The notes beneath the pieces were generated by a model, which was not told where the DNA came from, did no database searches, and saw only the letters and a program-made list of their open reading frames with translations. A DNA stretch of 18,683 bases from JBBQNJ01 sp038329845 (GTDB lineage Bacteria; Planctomycetota; Phycisphaerae; Tepidisphaerales; Tepidisphaeraceae). The stretch is from NCBI GenBank assembly GCA_038329845.1, contig JBBQNJ010000088.1:1-18683 (forward strand), read 5' to 3'. How positions within the stretch are numbered: position 1 is the first letter of the stretch; every line of letters begins with the position of its first letter. The translations under genes and the position numbers were made by a program. Below, piece by piece: positions 8,171 to 16,411 of the stretch.

Positions 8171-9394
8171 ATGCAAACACCCGAAACATCGCGCCTATTT
8201 ACTCGCTGGACGAACCCGGCCAGCGGTGTCGAGACTTTTATCCTCACCGAACGCCCGGCGTCGGTGCAGAGACATTTCTATTACACCAACCGCGGATTCA
8301 CCGATGATGGCCGCTTTTGCTGGTTATCCTGCGAGTTTGTCCCGCCCGGTGGCCGGCTGGCCGTGCCGGTGCTGGGCGTGATCGACTTCGAGCGTGATGA
8401 CCTACGCGTCTATCACGACACCCAGCACACCAGTTCGCCGTTCATCGATCCCGCCACCGGCGATGCCTACTTCACCAGTGGAATGGAATTATGGAAGCGC
8501 GGGCCGCAGGCGGGCGATCGACCGATACGCATTAATCGTCTGCCGGATGATGTGATGGTGGGCCGAAAGCTCGACCGCCTGGCCACGCATCTCACACTCT
8601 CAGCCGACGGCAAATCGGTCAACTTCGACACCCGAAGCAATGGCCGCAGCTTGATCGGCGACATTCCGCTGGATGGTTTGCCGCCGCGCATCTGGACGGA
8701 ACTCACGGGCTTTTACAATCACGCACAGTTCAGCCCGACCGACAGCGACCTGCTTCTGCTCGCGCACGATGTCTGGCAGGATGATCCGACCGTTCCTTTC
8801 GACGGTCAACATCGCTATCACCGCATGTGGACCCTCCGCCGCGGCGAAGAGGCCAAGCCGGTTCTCTCCCAGCCGGTCACCCATAGCGGACACGAATGGT
8901 GGGATGCCGATGGTGAACACGTGTGGTATGTGCACTACGGCGTGGGCGTGAAGAAGGTGAACGTCGCCAGCCAGGTCGAGCAGAACCTCTGGCCCGGCCG
9001 GCTGTCTCATGCGTTTACCGACCGCACGAGTCGCTACCTGGTGGCGGATATGATGGCTGATCCCAGAGTGTCGGATTGCCACGTGGAGTTCCGCGACACC
9101 AAGACCAGCGCAAAGGCGGAGCTTGTCAACCGCCCGCCGCTGGCGGCGCATCTCACGCAATGCGGCCACCTCCATCCGCATCCGCAATTCTGCTGCAATG
9201 ATCGTTACATCTGCTACACCACAACCGTTCACGACCGAGTCGACCTGGCATTTGCGAACGTGCACGATCTGGCCGCCCGAACCTCGATCAGCAAATCCAC
9301 AAAAAAAGACCCACTCTCCCCGAGCGTCAGCATTCAGGGGAAGCGGCAATGCAGCCACTACTCCTACGTCATGAACGTGCGCGGGCATGCATAG
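8171..9394 (+). CDS. ogl: PL22-type oligogalacturonate lyase
   Basis: This 407-aa protein is a seven-bladed beta-propeller of the oligogalacturonate lyase family. HEWWDADGEHVWYVHYG (241-257) is the signature block; His241 corresponds to the proposed base of characterised PL22 enzymes. Gln330, His333 and His335 keep the Q-x2-H-x-H spacing of the Mn-binding residues, with His280 as the likely fourth ligand. TGFYNHAQFSPTDSDLLLLA (179-198) is the conserved propeller strand. The family cleaves short unsaturated or saturated oligogalacturonates by beta-elimination in the cytoplasm, the last depolymerising step of pectin breakdown. There is no signal peptide. No good ribosome binding site precedes the ATG at 8171. 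The last ~25 residues are not recognisably family-like. Neighbouring pectate-lyase-type and beta-helix genes support a pectin role. Confidence 0.85.
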   Translation: MQTPETSRLFTRWTNPASGVETFILTERPASVQRHFYYTNRGFTDDGRFCWLSCEFVPPGGRLAVPVLGVIDFERDDLRVYHDTQHTSSPFIDPATGDAYFTSGMELWKRGPQAGDRPIRINRLPDDVMVGRKLDRLATHLTLSADGKSVNFDTRSNGRSLIGDIPLDGLPPRIWTELTGFYNHAQFSPTDSDLLLLAHDVWQDDPTVPFDGQHRYHRMWTLRRGEEAKPVLSQPVTHSGHEWWDADGEHVWYVHYGVGVKKVNVASQVEQNLWPGRLSHAFTDRTSRYLVADMMADPRVSDCHVEFRDTKTSAKAELVNRPPLAAHLTQCGHLHPHPQFCCNDRYICYTTTVHDRVDLAFANVHDLAARTSISKSTKKDPLSPSVSIQGKRQCSHYSYVMNVRGHA

Positions 9395-9412
9395 TGACCC
9401 CTTCTCCCAACC

Positions 9413-9517
9413 TCATCGCTGTGCTCCCAAAGACGTAAGGAAGGCTTCGGCGAGCGACTTTTTCTCGTGGGTTGCCCAGCCGAGGGGGGTTGAGTTCCAG
9501 AGTGCGTCACGCGCATC
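9413..9517 (-). pseudogene. C-terminal tail of an unknown gene, cut by repeat copy B
   Basis: On the minus strand the sequence directly after repeat copy B reads DARDALWNSTPLGWATHEKK then SLAEAFLTSLGAQR and a stop at 9415-9413. It looks like the natural end of a protein. The upstream part is replaced by the repeat, which stays open in this frame and continues into the antisense of the IS110 gene. Family not recognised. Real coding character is judged from amino-acid composition only. Confidence 0.4.
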
Positions 9518-9599
9518 GGGAGATGCGAAGGGGTCGGGAGTCTTCGATTGCGATCCCAGCTCCCGCAGGGGTGAAGACTCCCGACCCCTTCGGCGCGCC
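9518..9599. repeat. Palindromic element copy B (minimal 82-bp form)
   Basis: This is the simplest copy: GGGAGATGCG, the 20-bp stem, the 27-nt loop, the complementary stem, then GGCGCGCC. It sits exactly between the tail of a minus-strand gene on the left and the interior of an IS110 transposase gene on the right. No target duplication is visible around it. Confidence 0.95.
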
Positions 9600-10681
9600 T
9601 GGCCCAGGGCGTCGCGGCGGCGGCGATGGAATCGACCGGGGTGTTCTGGAAGCCGATCTGGAACATCCTGGAAGGGTCGCTGGAACTGATCCTGGTCAAT
9701 GCCCGGCACATCAAGAACGTGCCGGGGCGCAAGACGGATGTGAAGGACTGCGACTGGATCGCCCAGTTGCTCCAGCACGGCTTGCTGCGGGCGAGTTTTG
9801 TGCCCGACCGTCCGCAGCGGGACCTGCGCGACCTGACGCGGCAGCGCAGCCAGTTGACCGCCGAACAGTCACGGGTGAGCAACCGGATTCACAAGACGCT
9901 GGAGGATGCCAACATCAAGCTGTCCTCGGTGGCTACGGACATCCTGGGCGTCTCGGGCCGGGAGATGATCGCGGCCTTGATCGCCGGGGAGGAAGACCCC
10001 AATCAACTGGCGGAGTTGGCCCGCAGGAAACTGCGTAACAAGCTGCCGGAGTTGCGGGAGGCGTTGCGGGGACATCTGACGGACCACCATCGGTTTATGC
10101 TGCGGCAACTGATGGATCACCTGACGTATCTGGACCGGCAGATCGCCGCGTTTGAGCAGCGGATCGCGGAACTGATGCGCCCTTTTCAGGAGGCGATCGA
10201 GCGGCTGACGACCATCCCGGGAGTGGGCGAGCTTACGGCGCAGAACATCCTGGCAGAGATCGGCACGGACATGAGCCGCTTCCCGACCGACCAGCACCTG
10301 GCCTCCTGGGCGGCGATGTGTCCGGGGAACCGTGAGAGTGCCGGCAAGCGTAAAAGCGGCCACACCAACCACGGCAACCGCTGGCTACGTACGGCCCTGG
10401 TTCAGGCGGCGTGGGCGGCCAGTCATAGTAAGAACACCTACCTGGCGGCCCAGTATCGCCGGCTGGCCGGCCGACGGGGCAAGAAGCGTGCCATTGTGGC
10501 AGTGGGCCACACCCTGCTGGTGATGATCTACCACATGCTCAAAGAGGGCGTGGATTACCGGGAACTCGGACACGATTATCTGGATAAGCTCCAACCCCAA
10601 CGTCTCACCCATTACCTGGTCAAACGGTTAGAATCCCTCGGGCACCAGGTAATACTGCGACCCGCAGGTCAGGCCGCGTAA
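9599..10681 (+). pseudogene. IS110-family transposase, N-terminus lost
   Basis: The native sequence begins directly at the repeat boundary as LAQGVAAAAMESTGVFWKP; an ATG at 9626 would give 351 aa. MESTG supplies the Glu, and KTDVKDCDWIA (from Met: 37-47) the later Asp residues, of the DEDD RuvC-like site. The first catalytic Asp, normally in a G-I-D-x-x-K block about 60-70 residues before MESTG, is missing. The C-terminal Transposase_20 domain is complete, with TTIPGVGELTAQNILAEIG and the SAGKRKSGHTNHGNRWL block. IS110 enzymes are RNA-guided recombinases that move without classical inverted repeats. Without its N-terminus and left end, which carries the guide RNA in the IS110 subgroup, this copy is presumably dead. 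The break lies at repeat copy B. Confidence 0.9.
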
Positions 10682-10708
10682 GACGTATTTTCAGAGCAGT
10701 TTTCGCTC

Positions 10709-10900
10709 ATGACCTTTGCCGGAGAAACGGCTTACATCGGGCAGGAGCTGGATACCTGGCTGGTACCGGATGCCGATATGGGACGGAAAGCCGTTGAAAT
10801 GCTTTTGTCCAAGATCGAGCAGCCTCATCTGGTGTGTCCGGCGTGTTCTGCCCCGTTCAGATTCAGTCGCGCCGGATCCTCTGCCTCCCCACAACCCTAG
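10709..10900 (+). pseudogene. C-terminal tail of a LacI/GalR-type regulator
   Basis: The frame reads GQELDTWLVPDADMGRKAVE then MLLSKIEQPH, VCPACSAPFRF and RAGSSASPQP, ending at 10900. The pattern L-x-T-W-x-x-P-x-x-x-M-G-R-K-A-V-E-x-L is the usual last helix region of LacI-family effector-binding domains, followed by the F-R-F strand. The DNA-binding domain and most of the sensor domain are missing; the IS110 remnant ends 28 bp upstream. It stands immediately before a polysaccharide-degrading gene, the usual place for such a regulator. The family call is based on a short stretch and is moderate. Confidence 0.5.
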
Positions 10901-10925
10901 CAGTCACAATCCAAAGGATAAACCG

Positions 10926-12878
10926 ATGATCCTTACAAACCGCTGGCTGACCCTCTCGTTGATGTTTACCGCATTCGGAGGATTTATTACCCGCACCACC
11001 TTCGCCGAACCCTCCGCCAGTGTCATGGTCGTCGTAAAACCGTCACCCGAGCAACTGCTCAGCGCGAACGCCGCAGTTTCCGGCGGCGGGTTCGTTTTTC
11101 CGCTTGACGCGAATGTGCTCAACGTCAAGGCCTTTGGCGCCGTCGGCGACGGTGTGCACGATGATACCGATGCGATCCAGGCTGCGTACGACCAGACCGG
11201 CCTGATTTATCTGCCGAACGGAACCTACTTGGTCACGCGTCCCATCAAGGCTCCGCCACGGAAAGGGAGCGCGCCCTGCCGCCGCATCCTGCAGGGGCAG
11301 AGTCGGGACGGTACCATCATCCGGCTCGCGGACCACGCGCCTGGTTTCGGCGATCCCGCTGCCCCGCAGGCGGTACTGACGACCGCATGGGGCGTCGCCC
11401 AGGCGTTTCGCAACGCGGTCAGTGACATGACTCTTGAAGTTGGCTCGGAGAATCCGGGTGCGATCGCCCTGGCCTTCTTCGCCTCCAATCAGGGGTACGT
11501 GAAGAATGTCCGAATTCGTGCCATGGACACCACCACCGGCCACATTGGCCTTTCGCTGACGGGCGACAATGGCCCGCTGCTCGTGTGGAACGTCGAGGTC
11601 GAGGGCTTTGACACAGGGGTTTTGGGTGCCGCCAACGCCCTCGCTACCTTTGAAGGACTTCGCGTTGCCAACCAGCGGAAGGTCGGTCTGGAGTCCGGTC
11701 TCAAATCCTACGTCCACGGATTCAGGAGTGTGAACAAGGTTCCGGCCGTGATCTCGAAGAACCACATGTTCGTGTTGGTGGACGGCCTCCTGGAGGGCGG
11801 CAGCCCGGAGACTGCGGCGATCATCATCGGCTCCAACGCATTGATCCGGAACGTGAAGTCGTCCGGTTATGCCCGCGTTCTTGACGGACCGAAGGGTGCC
11901 CGCGTCGACGGGAACGCGATCAAGCTTTGGGCGACGCAGACGCCGATCCTGCTCAACGGTGCGGCGGAAGATGCCGTGCAACTGCCCGTTCGAGACTCGC
12001 CCGACATTCCATGGGGAGGCCTAGAAGGCTGGGCGAACGCTACGACCGGTCGGCCGGAGTCCTTGAAGGTGCTGGTGCGCGGCAAGGGCTGGGAGCAACA
12101 GGACAACTGGGTACCCGCAATCCAGGCGGCCATCGACTCCGGTGCGCACACCATTTACTTCCCCGCAGGCAAGTGGCATGCGAGTGGCACGATCCACGTC
12201 CGCAAGAATGTTGGAAGGATCGTGGGCTGCGAGGCGGAATTGGTTCCCGTCGACTCGATGGATGGCGTTACGTTCGTCATTGACGAGGATGCTGACGCCC
12301 CCCTGGTGATCGAGCGGTTCGACGCCCTCTACGCGAAGATGAAAATTGAGAACCGATCCAACCGGACGCTTGCCGTGCGTCACTTGGTCTGCAACTACAT
12401 CTTGAAGGCCAAGGGTGCAGGCGACCTGTTTCTCGACGACGTGTGCTGCGGTTCGGTGGACATCCTCGGTGGCAACGTCTGGGCGCGGCAGCTCAACCAA
12501 GAGGGTAGCTTCAATCCAGAGAAGGAGCCCACGCCCCGGCCGAACACCTGGAACGACGGCGGGAACTTCTGGCTCTTCGGGCTCAAAACTGAGCAGAACC
12601 GCACGAAGGTCTGGACTAAGAACGGTGGCCGGTCGGAACTGTACACGTTCATTCTCGCGAACCGCGCCGAGAATCCGCTGCCGATGTTTGTGGCGGAGAA
12701 TTCGAGCATCGCGCTCACGGTCTACGAAACAACGCTGCGGAACGGGCCCTTCGCATCCGTTCTGCAGACGAGTCACAACGGCGTTCCTGGGGCTGCAGTG
12801 CCCGGCTCGACGCACCGCGGCGGCATCTGCCGTCCGTGGGTGGTCTCCATCCCTGCGCAGACGCAGGCGGCACCTTAG
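10926..12878 (+). CDS. Secreted pectate-lyase-superfamily beta-helix protein
   Basis: This 650-aa protein has a signal peptide (residues 1-27, ending TTFA before EP), so it is exported. VLNVKAFGAVGDGVHDDTDA (about 59-78) followed by LIYLPNGTYLV is the start motif of the Pectate_lyase_3 (PF12708) right-handed beta-helix. A second, related start occurs near residue 395: DNWVPAIQAAIDSGAHTIYF then PAGKWHASGTIHV. The protein therefore looks like two modules, as in exo-glucanase and rhamnogalacturonase-like members. The ATG at 10926 is preceded by AAAGGA with good spacing; an upstream extension of the frame would run through the LacI remnant and bury the signal peptide. Likely role: extracellular or periplasmic attack on pectin or another uronic acid-rich glycan. 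The exact activity (lyase, hydrolase, or binding only) cannot be assigned. Confidence 0.78.
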   Translation: MILTNRWLTLSLMFTAFGGFITRTTFAEPSASVMVVVKPSPEQLLSANAAVSGGGFVFPLDANVLNVKAFGAVGDGVHDDTDAIQAAYDQTGLIYLPNGTYLVTRPIKAPPRKGSAPCRRILQGQSRDGTIIRLADHAPGFGDPAAPQAVLTTAWGVAQAFRNAVSDMTLEVGSENPGAIALAFFASNQGYVKNVRIRAMDTTTGHIGLSLTGDNGPLLVWNVEVEGFDTGVLGAANALATFEGLRVANQRKVGLESGLKSYVHGFRSVNKVPAVISKNHMFVLVDGLLEGGSPETAAIIIGSNALIRNVKSSGYARVLDGPKGARVDGNAIKLWATQTPILLNGAAEDAVQLPVRDSPDIPWGGLEGWANATTGRPESLKVLVRGKGWEQQDNWVPAIQAAIDSGAHTIYFPAGKWHASGTIHVRKNVGRIVGCEAELVPVDSMDGVTFVIDEDADAPLVIERFDALYAKMKIENRSNRTLAVRHLVCNYILKAKGAGDLFLDDVCCGSVDILGGNVWARQLNQEGSFNPEKEPTPRPNTWNDGGNFWLFGLKTEQNRTKVWTKNGGRSELYTFILANRAENPLPMFVAENSSIALTVYETTLRNGPFASVLQTSHNGVPGAAVPGSTHRGGICRPWVVSIPAQTQAAP

Positions 12879-12937
12879 TTCCTTACATTACACTTTTTTA
12901 TCGAGTCGCTCAACGCCTGCTCTGCAGGCACAAACAA

Positions 12938-12995
12938 TAACCCCTCACCCCCGCCCACTCAAGCACGCCTCTGCGGAATCAAATTTCCTATCAGT
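12938..12995. repeat. 59-bp dispersed repeat, copy 2 (58 bp)
   Basis: TAACCCCTCACCCCCGCCC (12938-12956) and AAATTTCCTATCAGT (12981-12995) match the copy at 7389-7447 exactly; the centre (about 24 bp) is diverged. It lies between the pectate-lyase-type gene and a gene fragment whose frame opens immediately after it, suggesting that the repeat marks the left border of that fragment. Confidence 0.7.
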
Positions 12996-13000
12996 GACTG

Positions 13001-13315
13001 GCCAAGGCCCAGGAGCAGGGCCTGGACCAGGGCAGCGCTCAGCGCTATCTGGCCGGCGCTTTGCGATGGGGGGTGGGACCGCACACCTTCTGTCTCCGCC
13101 AGAACTTCATGACCCAGTGCCTGCTGTTTGGCAATGACGTGGGCTATCAAGAGATGCGGCACTATGGCGAGGACGATCCGATGGCCCAGTTCGTGCAGAA
13201 CTACTCCGAACACAATGTTTTCTGGTCCAAGGAGCCGCGCCGCATCCTGGCGTGGCGGCAAAGGACACCCGACCGGCAGTCTTCCGAACAAAACATCGGT
13301 TTCTATCCGACGCTC
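13001..13315 (+). pseudogene. Unidentified gene fragment between a dispersed repeat and copy C
   Basis: The frame opens just after a TGA at 12998-13000 and reads LAKAQEQGLDQGSAQRYLAG, then WGVGPHTFCLRQNFMTQCLL, FGNDVGYQEMRHYGEDDPMA, QFVQNYSEHNVFWSKEPRR and NIGFYPTLG, where palindromic copy C begins; it stops in the repeat at 13372. The sequence is clearly protein-like (balanced composition, aromatic and charged clusters), but I do not recognise the family. Both ends coincide with repeats, and there is no credible start codon with a binding site, so it is a broken internal segment. Confidence 0.5.
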
Positions 13316-13415
13316 GGGAGATGCGAAGGGGTCGGGAGTCTTCGATTGCGATCCCAGCTCCCGCAGGGGTGAAGACTCCCGACCCCTTCGGCGCGCCCGA
13401 CCCCTTCGGCGCGCC
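13316..13415. repeat. Palindromic element copy C (two right-arm units)
   Basis: The copy has one left arm, the core stem-loop, and the right-arm unit GACCCCTTCGGCGCGCCC present twice in tandem (period 18). It truncates the unidentified fragment on its left; the GH141-like gene starts about 90 bp to its right. Extending that gene's frame upstream through the repeat is possible but not meaningful. Confidence 0.94.
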
Positions 13416-13494
13416 CACCCAGGCCCGGCAAAAACGTCAGGCCGCTGGGCTGGTATGATCGACGGCTGGTTGCGTTGGTTTTTGGCAGTGCAAG

Positions 13495-13500
13495 AAGGAG
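13495..13500 (+). promoter_or_regulatory. Ribosome binding site for the GH141-like gene
   Basis: AAGGAG precedes three consecutive ATG codons (13503, 13506, 13509). The first is only 2 nt away; the second (5 nt) and third (8 nt) are both plausible. I use 13506. All give the same signal peptide apart from one or two Met residues. Confidence 0.65.
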
Positions 13501-13505
13501 CGATG

Positions 13506-16229
13506 ATGATGAGGTCTTTGACGCTGTTGTGCGTAGCGCTGATGTGCGGCGTGGTGATGGCCGCGGAGGAAATGACCATGTCGCCGACGACGATCTATGT
13601 CTCGCCGCAGGGCAACGACGCTTGGCAGGGCGGTTCTGCCACGGCCAACGCGGCCGGGACCGATGGCCCGGTGGCGACGCTTGGGCGGGCCCGCGACCTG
13701 GTCCGGGTGCACAAAACGGCAACCGGCGGCGGGCGTACGGCGATGGACGTCCAACTGCAACCAGGCGTCTATGAACTCACCAACACGTTCAACCTCACGG
13801 CCGAGGATTCGGGAACAGCGCAGTTCCCTGTGACCTATCGCGCTGCCCAAGGTGCCCAGGTGCGCATCATTGGCGGGAAGGTGGTCAGGGGCTTTGCCCC
13901 GGTGAGCGACCTGGCGGTGCTGGAGCGGCTGGACCCGGCCGCGCGGGGGCATGTGCTCTGTGCCGACCTGCGGACGATGGGCATCACCGAGTTTCCGTCG
14001 ATGGCCAGTGCCCAATCATGGGGCAGTTCCGAGCCTGGCCTGGAGGTGTTCTTCGCCGATGATCCCATGACCCTGGCCCGCTGGCCCAACAGTGGCTACA
14101 CGCATATCGACCAGGCCAAAGGGGCCACGCCCATGGACATCCGCGGCACCAAGGGCACCGTTGAGGGCATGTTCACCTATGAAGGGGACCGCCCCAGCCG
14201 ATGGCTCGCCGAGCCTGAGTTGATGGCTAATGGCTTTTGGATGTGGGACTGGGCCGACCAACGCTATCGTGTGAAATCCATCGACCCCCAGACGCGGACG
14301 ATCACCCTGGATGACCAGGCGCACCGCCATGCCTTTGGGTTTCGCAACGGGCAGTGGTTCTATGTCTATAACGCGCTTTCGGAACTGGATGCCCCCGGCG
14401 AATGGTATCTCGACCGGAAGGCTGGCGTGCTGTACTTCTGGCCGCCCAAGGCGATCACCGACGGTGCGACCATTGTGTCGCTGCTGCGCGACCTGGTGAA
14501 CCTGAAGGATGCTTCTTATGTCCGGTTCCAGGGGCTGAGCTTTGAGGCGTCCCAGGGCAGTGCCATCAACATCAGCGGCGGCGAAGCGTGCCAGGTGGCG
14601 GCGTGCGTGGTGCGCAACGTGGGCGGCTCGGCGGTGAACGTGTCCGGGGGCAAGGGGCACCAGGTCATCGGCTGCGATATGTACAACCTGGGCAATGGTG
14701 GGGTGAACCTCAGCGGTGGCGACCGCAAGACCCTCACGCCGGCCGGCCACAATGTCGAGAACTGCCACATATTCCGGTTTGGCCGCTGGAACCCGGTCTA
14801 CAAGGCTGGCATCCGCCTGGATGGCGTGGGAAACCGCGCAGCGCACAACCTGCTCAACGATGCCCCGCACATGGCCATCGGTTTCAGTGGCAACGACCAG
14901 ATCATCGAGTTCAACGAGATTCACAGCGTGGTCTACGAATCCAATGATGCCGGCGCGATCTACACCGGCCGAGACATGACCATGCGCGGCAACCAGATTC
15001 GCTACAACTACATCCACGACATCTATGGATTTGAACGTCGAGGCTGTGTTGGGGTCTATCTAGACGACCAGTTCTCATCCGCGACGATGTTTGGCAACGT
15101 CTTTCTCCGAGTGCCCGCGGCGACGTTCATTGGTGGTGGACGCGACTGCACCATCGAGAACAACGTCTTCGTTGACTGTGACCCGGCCGTGCATGTGGAT
15201 GCACGCGGGCTCAACTGGCAGGCAGATGGCGTGGCGGCGTTGCTCAATGCGCTCAATGATGTGCCGTACCGTCAGGAGCCCTGGCGCAGCCGCTATCCCG
15301 AGATGCTCACGTTGCCCGATCAGCAGCCGGGCACACCGTTCAACAACCTGGTGGCCCGCAACATCTCCGTGGGCGGGCGATGGACCGACATCGAGCCCAG
15401 TGCCCGCCAGGGCGTTGCGCTGGTAGACAACCTGATCGACGCCGACCCGTTGTTCGTCGATGCGGCGGCGCAGGACTTCCGGCTCAAGCCGCAGTCACCG
15501 GCGTTTGCGCTCGGATTCAAGACGATCCCCATCGAGAAGATCGGCCTGTATGCAGACCCGCTGCGGGCATCCTGGCCGGTGGTTGCGCCGGTGCGTCTGG
15601 CCCCGGAACGGCCGGCAGGGGTGGCCGACCCCGGTCGTGTGCTGCCGCCCGCGGCTGTGTCCAGAGTCGCTACCGCGCCGGTCGTTGATGGCACCATCGG
15701 TGACGGTGAGTGGCCGAAGGCGGTGCTGATGCTGCAGGAAGATCCCAGCCGGGCCAAGATCAAGGGCAAGCCCGCCATCGCCCGCATCGCCCATGACGGC
15801 CAGACCCTCTACATCGCGATCACCATCCCCCTGGAGACGCCCCGAAGCATGAAGGCGGGTGAGCATTGGGGTCAGGATGATGGCATGGAAGTCTGCATGC
15901 GCCTGGCGAGTGCCAAAAATGACCCCGCGTTGGTGCTGCATGGTTTTCCCAGTGGCCACTCTGCCAGCGATGACCAGGCTGGGGCATCGGCGGACGCCGT
16001 GGCCAAACTCGCTGCTTCCACGCGCTTCGCGGCCAAGGTCGGTGCCGATGGCTGGACCGGCGAGTGGGCAATCCCGCTGGCGGCGGCCGGTCTGGCATAT
16101 GAGCCTGGCTTGAAGCTGGCCTTCAATATGGGTGTGTTCCGCAGCGAGACCGGTGAATGGATCATCTGGCAAGGTGCCCTGGGCCAGACCTGGCAACTGG
16201 ACAAGGCCGGTGTGCTGGTGCTGGAGTAA
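13506..16229 (+). CDS. Secreted GH141-like beta-helix protein with CBM9-like C-terminal domain
   Basis: This protein of about 907 aa has a signal peptide (MMRSLTLLCVALMCGVVMAA). IYVSPQGNDAWQGG, then DLVRVHKT, VQLQPGVYELTNTF, LTAEDSGT and EVFFADDPMTLARWPNSGY are the conserved N-terminal blocks of GH141-like parallel beta-helix proteins. The central helix carries NDAGAIYTGRD (480-490) and GVYLDDQFSS (516-525); aspartates in such blocks are the proposed catalytic pair in this family (my mapping, Asp481 and Asp520/521, is unverified). Residues of about 715-907, starting ATAPVVDGTIGDGEWPKA, resemble a CBM9-like carbohydrate-binding beta-sandwich and end FNMGVFRSETGEWIIW and so on. GH141 contains enzymes acting on pectin side chains (fucose) and on xylan. 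It is followed, after a repeat, by a DUF4380 lipoprotein gene. Frame extension upstream of 13503 passes through repeat copy C and is not part of the gene. Confidence 0.8.
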   Translation: MMRSLTLLCVALMCGVVMAAEEMTMSPTTIYVSPQGNDAWQGGSATANAAGTDGPVATLGRARDLVRVHKTATGGGRTAMDVQLQPGVYELTNTFNLTAEDSGTAQFPVTYRAAQGAQVRIIGGKVVRGFAPVSDLAVLERLDPAARGHVLCADLRTMGITEFPSMASAQSWGSSEPGLEVFFADDPMTLARWPNSGYTHIDQAKGATPMDIRGTKGTVEGMFTYEGDRPSRWLAEPELMANGFWMWDWADQRYRVKSIDPQTRTITLDDQAHRHAFGFRNGQWFYVYNALSELDAPGEWYLDRKAGVLYFWPPKAITDGATIVSLLRDLVNLKDASYVRFQGLSFEASQGSAINISGGEACQVAACVVRNVGGSAVNVSGGKGHQVIGCDMYNLGNGGVNLSGGDRKTLTPAGHNVENCHIFRFGRWNPVYKAGIRLDGVGNRAAHNLLNDAPHMAIGFSGNDQIIEFNEIHSVVYESNDAGAIYTGRDMTMRGNQIRYNYIHDIYGFERRGCVGVYLDDQFSSATMFGNVFLRVPAATFIGGGRDCTIENNVFVDCDPAVHVDARGLNWQADGVAALLNALNDVPYRQEPWRSRYPEMLTLPDQQPGTPFNNLVARNISVGGRWTDIEPSARQGVALVDNLIDADPLFVDAAAQDFRLKPQSPAFALGFKTIPIEKIGLYADPLRASWPVVAPVRLAPERPAGVADPGRVLPPAAVSRVATAPVVDGTIGDGEWPKAVLMLQEDPSRAKIKGKPAIARIAHDGQTLYIAITIPLETPRSMKAGEHWGQDDGMEVCMRLASAKNDPALVLHGFPSGHSASDDQAGASADAVAKLAASTRFAAKVGADGWTGEWAIPLAAAGLAYEPGLKLAFNMGVFRSETGEWIIWQGALGQTWQLDKAGVLVLE

Positions 16230-16232
16230 CCT

Positions 16233-16352
16233 GGAGATGCGAGATGCGAAGGGGTCGGGAGTCTTCGATTGCGGGAGATGCGAAGGGGTCGGGAGTCTTC
16301 GATTGCGATCCCAGCTCCCGCAGGGGTGAAGACTCCCGACCCCTTCGGCGCG
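16233..16352. repeat. Palindromic element copy D (partial copy plus full copy)
   Basis: A truncated element runs through its left stem into the loop (to GATTGCG near 16273). It is directly followed by a complete element ending GGCGCG at 16352, so one copy seems to have landed in another, or to have been partly duplicated. It starts 4 nt after the stop codon of the GH141-like gene and ends 60 bp before the DUF4380 gene, so neither is disrupted. Confidence 0.94.
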
Positions 16353-16411
16353 TTGCCGCTTTCCCCTACCCGTATCCCTCTATAGACTGTCTTCAACTCT
16401 GGAGACACCTC

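Noticed and set aside
10716..10925. Extended N-terminus for the pectate-lyase-type protein
   Set aside because: It overlaps the LacI-type tail in another frame and hides the signal peptide that starts at 10926 behind a plausible ribosome binding site.
12915..12929. Hairpin GCCTGC-TCT-GCAGGC after the pectate-lyase-type gene as terminator
   Set aside because: The stem is short and followed by an A-rich rather than T-rich sequence.
13128..13505. Extended N-terminus for the GH141-like protein through repeat copy C
   Set aside because: The extension would translate the repeat and bury a good signal peptide and ribosome binding site at 13495-13506.
16157..16411. Extended N-terminus for the DUF4380 protein
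   Set aside because: It reads through repeat copy D and overlaps the upstream gene; the lipobox signal starts at 16412 with GGAG at the right distance.
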